Positions 57,070-64,000 of a DNA stretch of 64,000 nt are shown in pieces. The position numbers were made by a program, and so were the translations under genes. Within the stretch, counting starts at the first letter, position 1. Every line of letters begins with the position of its first letter. Source of the stretch: Lactifluus volemus (taxonomy: Eukaryota > Basidiomycota > Agaricomycetes > Russulales > Russulaceae); contig WTXI01000022.1 of assembly GCA_022376515.1 (NCBI GenBank), positions 310,001-374,000 of the forward strand, in the 5' to 3' direction. Below the pieces are notes generated by a model. The model was not told the origin of the DNA and did not search any database. It was given only the letters and a program-made list of their open reading frames with translations.

Positions 57070-58324
57070 AGAGTAAAATCTCTCTCGAAATGATATAACT
57101 ATCTACAAGTGCGAGCTGAGATAGAAACTCTGCATTCTTTTCAAGAGAGAAACTAAATTTGTAGATCATGATTGTAAGTGGTGTGAAATGGATCACGCGA
57201 TCCAAATGCAAAGAACTAAAGACGAGGGGAACCAGGCAAGAAGTTACAATACCGAGAGAACGAGGGGAAAGATAATTATAAGACTAAAAGGGAGACAGAG
57301 AAACATCACAGAGGCGACGGAATACAAGAAAGCGTAGCACGAGGACGCGCTCGCAGAGCGGTACCGAGCGGCATAGATGTGTCACGGCTATAGAGTGGGA
57401 AAGGGTGGAGCCTGCGGTGCGGGGTCATGCATAGTTGAAATTACCAAAGTTCAGGGCCTCACGCAAGAGACGAAACGCGGAGGAGAGAATGAACCGCGCC
57501 GTGGCGTGATTGCGATGGCGGCGATAATGTTGACCTCGCACTGCGATACGCTTTCCCTATCGCCCTCTCCCGTTCCCATTTTCTTATTCCTGTCACTGAT
57601 CCACACGTCATGCCAACGGAATCACACTTCGCTTTCTCAAGCGGGGACTCGGATGCTGTCTGTGTCTCCGGGCTGGCGTTTTACGCCCGGACTGGCACCG
57701 TGCCGGTCTCGGTAAAGCGGGCTCGACAATCTTACCGTCCAGCCCACGCCCGTGGTACGGATGCTACGGAAGCACAACGACGAGTGATCGTCTTTTTGTT
57801 TTTTTGGAAAGCACTTTACTGTATTTTTGGAGGTGTGAGATCCGTTCGTCTGGGGCTCATCCGAGTCGTGCCAATCCTCTGGGAGGTCCGTAATGATCAC
57901 TGGAGCCCATTTTATGCCACTGAATGCACCTCAACTCAAAAACCCCGTTAGTAGCCTTAACGTTTCCACGGGTTGCAGTGATTCTAGTACTTCTCCTGTG
58001 GACATGTGCCTCCAATTTGAGCCTATCACCATCGCACTTTTCTGCTAATGATTGTATAGCTTGCCCAACTTTCTCACATACAAGTGCTTGTACCATCGTG
58101 ACCCATGTAGTTCACGATACTCTCCCCCTCCCTCCCCTCAAACGCGATCAGCTTTTTCAACCTTATCGACAGTCGTACTGTGTATTTCTGGGTCAATTGT
58201 CGTGTGGATTTTCAAGGCAATAAACTTGTGCACGTGAACGTGTGAACGAACCCCTTGAAGTAGCAGTAGCGGGCCGAGCTCCGAGTCCACCAATAAGCGC
58301 GTCATACCTTCGTCATACCTTCTC
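57070..58324. other. Region between units D and E; no gene except a short kinase relic
   Basis: Up to about 57445 it still parallels the region upstream of NLR C. After that I see the short kinase relic at about 57655-57770 and no supported gene. Short open frames on both strands lack motifs. Confidence 0.45.
57655..57770 (+). pseudogene. Small relic of the Chk2-like kinase (between NLR D and E)
   Basis: GTGTCTCCGGGCTGGCGTTT at the left matches the left ends of the relics beside C and D. GGTCTCGGTAAAGCGGGCTC matches the GLAKV part of the DFG exon. Only this exon remnant is recognisable, so the assignment rests on about 100 bp and on its order relative to the other relics. Confidence 0.5.
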
Positions 58325-58584
58325 ATGGATGCCCCTGATCCCCAAGTACTCGAGCAGCGCATCCAGGAACTTGCGGACAAGATCCGAGTACGTCGCAAGA
58401 GTTTTCTGGACCCCTAACCATGTCTCAACTCTTGCAGAAGGCGCAACAACTGCTTGCTGTAGTGCTGCAGAAGCTTGATGAAGTCAGGCAGTCGATGGAG
58501 GCGCCGGGCGGTTCAGAATATCCAGGCCAGGTCGGGATACATTTTGTTCTTGGGTTTTTCTTTCTCACCTTACCTCAGTGTTGA
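58325..58584 (+). CDS. Short coiled-coil protein, possibly a truncated gene
   Basis: Exon 58325-58387 (MDAPDPQVLEQRIQELADKI and R), a 50-nt GT..AG intron, then an exon from 58438 encoding KAQQLLAVVLQKLDEVRQSM and on to a stop at 58582. The product is 69 residues. The heptad-like Leu/Ile/Val spacing suggests a coiled coil. The last 18 or so residues are hydrophobic and unlike the rest, which suggests that reading has run into an intron or foreign sequence and that downstream exons are missing. It converges on NLR E in the position the kinase tail occupies at the other copies. I do not recognise the family. Confidence 0.45.
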
Positions 58585-58752
58585 TCGCATTCCAAGCACG
58601 TTGTACAATGTAACTGCAAATTATGAGGCCCCCGCTTCATTACCCCCCTGACATCGAGTCTGGGCGGCACCGCTACTCCACCAGGCATAACAAAAGTCGG
58701 GACGGATTTTGAAATAAAATAAAATAAAACTGTAAAGGACAAGCGATTCTAT

Positions 58753-61700
58753 TTAGGGTAAACTAAGATCATGTACCATAGCCCAATTTGATCCATGCAC
58801 GAAGTTAGAGAAATCAAGCCGTGTCTCATGCTTGCCTGCAACCCAAACAGTACTAGGTCTATAAAGACATTCCCGATGAACCACAGGGACCCATAACAGA
58901 AGTTCTTTGTCCTCCCCATATATCCAACCATCACTACTGACCAGAGATCGGTCCGTAAAATGGGTGTTCTCCTCCGCAAGAGTATACTCACCCAAGGGTG
59001 AGAGCGGGTGCTGACTGCCTGGTGAGAGTGCAAGCGAGTTGATCGAATCAGTATATCTGCTTGTCGTGACCTCTCCTGTTGCAGTATGCCACGTGGAAAT
59101 CGTTCGCTCAGACTCGGACGAGGCCAACGTGATGCGCTGCCTGTCCAACAAGCGTGCAAAAGATCGAACCCAGTCGGTGTGTGCAGGAAATGGATCTGCT
59201 ATGACCTCTTCTGTTGCAACATTCCACATGCGAATCGTGTGATCAGATGAGGCCGATGCGATGCGTTTCCCATCCCACGAAAATGCAACACAGTTGACCC
59301 AATTGGTGTGTCCAGTAAGTGGGCCCACTACGACCTCTCCAGTTGTGGCATCCCACACACAAACCGTGGAATCGGACGATGCTGATGCGATGCGTTGCCC
59401 ATCTGGAGAGAACGCAACAGAGGAGACTGAATCTGTGTGTCCAGTAAATGGACCTGCTACGACCTCTCCTGTCCCAGCATCCCACACACGAATTGTGTAA
59501 TCGGATGAGGCTGATGCGATGCGTTTCCCGTCAGGCGAGAACGTAACAGATTTCACATAATAGGTGTGTCCAGAAAATGGGCCCGCTATGACCACTCCTG
59601 TCACGGCATCCCACACACGAATCGTGTAATCCTCCGAGGCTGACGCGATGCGGTGGCCGTCTGGGGAAAATGCAATAGAGTGGACCGAAGAGGTGTGTCC
59701 GGTAAATGGACCTGCTGCGGTTTTTCCAGTTGTCGCATCCCACACGCGAATCGTACGGTCGGACGAGCCCGATGCGATGCGCTGCCCGTCCGGCGAGAAT
59801 GCAACAGAAAGGACCCAATAGGTGTGCCCAGTGAATGGACCCGCTATGACCTTTCCCGCTATGGCATCCCACACGCGAATGGTGCAATCATCCGAGGCCG
59901 ACGCGATGCGCCGCCCGTCTGGTGAGAATGCAACAGACCTAACCCAAGAGGTGTGTCCAGTAAATGGACCCGCTACGACCTCTCCTTCCGTGGCATCCCA
60001 CACGTAAATCGTGCGATCGGACGAGCCCGATACGATGCGCTGCCCGTCTGGCGAGAACGCAACAGAAAGGACCCCATCGGTATGTCCAGCAAACTGACTC
60101 GCCCTGGCCTCTCCTGCCGTAGCTTCCCACACACGTATTGTGCAATCGGACGAGGCAGATGCGATGCGAAGCCCGTCCGGGAAGAAAGCAACAGAATTAA
60201 CTGAAGAGGTGTGTCCAGTAAATGGACCCAATACGACCTCTCCTGTTTCGACATCCCACACCCGAATTGTGCGATCGGACGAGGCCGATGCGATGCGATG
60301 TCCGTCCGGTGAGAATGCGATAGATCTGATCCAATCTGTGTGTTCAGTAAATGGACCCGCTATGACCCCTCCTGTTGCGGCATCCCATACGTAAATTGTG
60401 CGATCGGACGAGGCTGATGCGATTCGATGCCCATCTGGCGAGAAGGCAACAGAGTTGACCGAATTGGTGTGTCCAAAAAATGGGCCTGTTACGACTTCTC
60501 CTGTGGCAGCATCCCACAGGCACATCGTGTGATCGGATGAGGCCGATATGATGCACTGCCCATCTGGTGAGAATGTAACACATCTGACCCAATGTGCGTG
60601 TCCAGTAAATGGGCCCGCTACGACCACTCCTGTTGCGACATCCCACACACGAATAGTGTGATCGGACGAGGCCGATGCGATGCGTTTCCCGTCTGGCGAA
60701 AATGCAACGGAGTTGACCCAATCGGCGTGTCCACTAAACGGGCCTGCTATAACTTCTCCTGTTGTGGCATCCCATACGCGAATAGTGCGATCTGACGAGC
60801 CCGATGCGATGCGCTGCCCGTCCGGCGAGAATGCAACGGAGTTAACCGAAGAGGAGTGTCCAGTTAATGGGCCCGCTATGGCCTCGCCTGTTGTGGCATT
60901 CCACATACGAATCGTGCAATCTGGTGAGGCCGATGCGATGCGTTGCCCGTTCGGCGAAAATGCAACGGTGAGGACCCCGCTATCGTGTGCTTGAATGGTC
61001 ATTTCCAATGCCGGCCAATGAGACAACTGCCCGCGCTCCAAGGACAGTGTACAAGGAAAGAGGTGGAGGTAATGATCCCGGATGCGGGAAGAGCTTGGAG
61101 CGAAAGGTAGCGCAGAGACATAAATATGCGGAGCGCTCCTTGCCACGGCCATTCCGAAATACCGCACAAACGCGGATGCATCATTCACCAATGCTAACGA
61201 CTTCGTCACTTTCGTCGGTGAACCCTGTTGCGCATGTCACTACATCTCACGTGGAAATATACGGTATACTTACCTCCCGCTGCAACCATATCAACAAAGA
61301 TGTTAATGCTGGTAAAGCAAGGCCCACACTACTCTTGAGGCTAAGTACTTCGAGCCAGAACAGAAACTTTGTTTTGAAGAACAATTGAAGTTTCTTAAGG
61401 ATATTGTGACTGAATGCAAGATGTTCCAAATGATTGTCCCAGTAAAAACAGGCATACGATAGGGAAGGCGGAATATGTTCGGCAATTCGAGATGTCAAGT
61501 CTGGGACGTCGCTGTTGGCAAGATATGACGACTCGAGTTTGCAAATGTTGAATTTGAGATGACCGAGCATTAAACCAAGACAAGAATGTGCCAGTTGATG
61601 GTGGGCATCCTCAAGGTCCACATAAAACACGTCGTTTGTCTTATTGGTTAGGAAGTCACGGAATGAAGTATGGAGAGGGACGATGGGACGCGTTTGATCA

Positions 61701-64000
61701 GGTGAAGCGACGTTACTTAACAGTGGACCGAGGCGACTAAGGATTTCAAGGACAAGAGCCGGATTAGAATCGTCGGGGTCATCGACGGGTACATGCCTTC
61801 GCAGAGCAACCAAGGAACCGACAGAGAGGGGCTCGATCCCAGCAAATAGTTGTCCCATGATGGATCGAAATAGAATCTGCGCCTCGTCTGTTTTGAAGTA
61901 CTCTTGGAGAATTTCTTCGTACAAATTATCCAACAGACCTTCTCTGAGGCCTCGAGAGTGTCCGAATAGGCGCTGTACACGCTTTTCGATGGGAAGGCCG
62001 AGACTACCAGGGCTATTTATGAACCCGGATGCAACGGTTGCCCACTGAAATAAGCCCTCTGCGGCCATCGCTAGTTCGACACCATGATGTTTGAACACGT
62101 CCGGAGGGAGCTCCTTCTGAAGATACATACGAATATCTTCCTCCGTCTTGGCAGCTAATTTGGCATCATCCATGTAGATGATATTGACAGATGACGCTTC
62201 GACGAATGCAGGTTCGATTCCATCCTCTGGCCTTGAGGTGACGAGTACACGGAATTCGGAAGGGAGGTCGACGAGATTTTTGGCGAGAAAGGTGTGTAAT
62301 CCGTTTTTGCCAATTGCATCACCACTCTCGTCCAATGCGTCGACGACAATGAGAATTGGCCCAGGAAGTTGTAGGTTTCTGAGCGGTTCCACAAGAAGCC
62401 GTGTAAAAAGTGTACGATAATCTCGACTACTTCGAAGAGACGAGTTATCCTTAACGACCTTCCCAAGGGTGTGTTTGAAAGCAGGATGGCGGTCGGAGAG
62501 ATCGCGCGCTATTGTCGTGAAGAGTTGGTAGGCATCGTCTTTAGAGCCCTCCTTCCGTTGAAAAGCGAAGTAAGAGCCGAGATGCTTGTCCTCGAAATGA
62601 TGTGCCACCTCATGTGCAATCGAGGACTTTCCCGTGCCTACTTGGCCAAAGAGAACGAGTCCACGTGGAGATTTCTTATTCTCAACCCACTTGAAAATAT
62701 AGTCCAAAAAATCTTTGCGTGTTCCCAGAAGACAGCGTTTCTCATCACCGAATCGCCAGCCTCCCCTGTAAGGCAATTCTCTGATTATTGCGCCTAGTTC
62801 TGTGTGTCCCCTGTCAGACTGACGACGCCACGATCCAATGATTATCAAAATTACTCACCAGCTTCTAGCACAGCAAGGTTGGTGAGGACGGCAACATGAG
62901 CAAGGAATTTGCCTCTCAATCGGATGAGGTTGGCGCGATGTTGTTCGACTTCGTCATCAACTCGGCCGAAAATGTTTTTTAAGACCCGTCTTCCTGTACA
63001 TTATATGTTCATAATGAACGACCGATGAGAAGTCAAGACGACGCACCGACTTGCATATCCTTCGCATAGGATATAATAAATTTGGCACATTTGGAGACGC
63101 ACTGCAGCATCTCGTCGAGAGTAGCTGCCAGCGGAGACCTTGGCTCCATTTTCCTCAAGACATCCGCTTCCTTTGAAAATTCGAACGCATCCAGTATGGC
63201 ATTAAGTAGTTTTCGGATGTTTTCATCACGTTCAAACTGACGGAGCAAAGTCTGGCAGCGAAGTGAAAAAAAAGGGTGAGAATGTTCCATATCCTCCGAC
63301 AAAAAAGCAAGCTGGCGCACCTCGGGAATCCTCGAGAGTAATTTCCATGCTAACTTTGCATGAGGGAGAAACTGAAGGGAAGAAGTTAGCTTTAGTGAAA
63401 GATAGGCAAAAACAACGTTCCGCATACTTCTGCGACTGGACCGATGACGTCCATTAGCTGCTTGATAACATCAACCGCACGCTTCCATGTCTTCAGCATA
63501 TCCATAGCTTCACTAGCGCGATCGAGAGCGCGGGATATCTCTTCATGGCTATCCGCTCCCGATTCCGCAGGAATATCGACCTCGGTAGGAACATCACCTG
63601 TCTGCGATAAAGGAGATGGAAGGGCGACAACTCCCGTGGGTCGCCTGATTTCACTGTCGGATTGAACAGTAGGACTTACAGCATTTTGATCAACAGGGTC
63701 CTCCGGTTCGGCCGTTCTAGGGTTCGGGGTGTTGACTGTTGCAGTTACGGTGATTATTAAGGAGAGTGTAGCGGGCTCCGACGGATGTCCATCAACACTG
63801 CCGAGAATAATGTCAAGTTCTGCATGTAGGGTGCTCAGTAAGGTGGATGAGTGAGAATTCTAAGAACCAGACGAACCGCGTGGAGGTTCACAGGCTATCT
63901 CTTGCCTCCCAACGAGGATATCTGCCCGCAGAATCTTCTTCGCATGAAGAGATATTGTGATTCGGGACAGTGGTTGTACAGTACTGTAGGGAAGTCAGTT
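58753..64000 (-). CDS. NLR-like protein copy E: C2-like, NACHT, 15-16 WD40 repeats (5' end outside window)
   Basis: The most diverged copy, and open throughout. The last exon (61224-58753) starts GSPTKVTKSLALVNDAS and holds 15 regular WD40 repeats plus one degenerate one. The final blades have lost the GH..WD signature (HPLSPLGEYTLAEEN). The NACHT exon (62799-61274) has P-loop GQVGTGKSS, Walker B ILIVVDALDES and LVTSRPE. Upstream exons carry the linker (KLAWKLLSRIPE) and the C2 end (ELDIILGSVDGHPSE). The exon near 63983 (SRITISLHAKK, DILVGRQEIACEPPR) is the last one visible; exons 1-3 lie beyond the edge. Repeats are more regular than in A-D (nearly every one reads GHT..V.SVAFSPDG.RIASASSD.TIRVWD). 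It is adjacent to a kinase fragment only through the small relic about 1 kb away. Confidence 0.87.

Overview
This is fungal nuclear DNA. Genes are split by many short introns (about 45-75 nt, GT..AG, CTAAY-like branch sites), and the gene content fits an Agaricomycete (mushroom-forming basidiomycete): C2-NACHT-WD40 NLR-like proteins, a Chk2-type kinase, a class 3 lipase, a chromodomain Ty3/gypsy element, a MULE and hAT elements. I cannot name the species from the sequence.

The backbone is a cluster of five NLR-like genes, all on the minus strand, called here A (2605-8035), B (10321-15767), C (22188-27644), D (50602-56042) and E (58753 to beyond the right edge). Each complete copy encodes an N-terminal C2-like domain, a helical linker, a NACHT NTPase and 14 WD40 repeats (15-16 in E). 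B is fully open over 10 exons (1647 residues) and E is open over its visible exons. A has three single-base frameshifts; C and D have one each.

Each NLR copy lies next to a piece of one kinase gene. The intact Chk2-like gene (47-2141, plus strand, 5' end outside the window) converges on A. Its 3' part recurs as relics beside B, C and D, and a small piece lies between D and E. A and B form a tandem duplication of about 7.75 kb whose junction fuses a truncated lipase to the kinase tail at a shared CCGCAC. The complete lipase follows B. A small secreted protein gene (19765-20136) lies between the B and C units.

About 20 kb separate C from D. This stretch holds (i) a GRF zinc-finger gene with a SUMO-interacting-type C-terminus (29210-39260), (ii) a 936-bp solo LTR inserted in one of its introns, (iii) a 7.6-kb Ty3/gypsy chromovirus nested inside that solo LTR, (iv) a 663-residue gene of unknown function (39548-41592, minus), (v) minisatellites, and (vi) a MULE transposase gene (42989-47637, minus) interrupted by a 1.5-kb non-autonomous hAT element. 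A second, 349-bp hAT MITE lies upstream of D and is absent from the matching site of C.

Together the window looks like a birth-and-death NLR locus. Copies arise by segmental duplication that drags kinase and lipase fragments along, decay by small indels, and have transposons piled up between and beside them. Cytoplasmic non-self recognition or programmed-cell-death signalling is inferred from the HET-E/HET-D type architecture and is not shown by the sequence.
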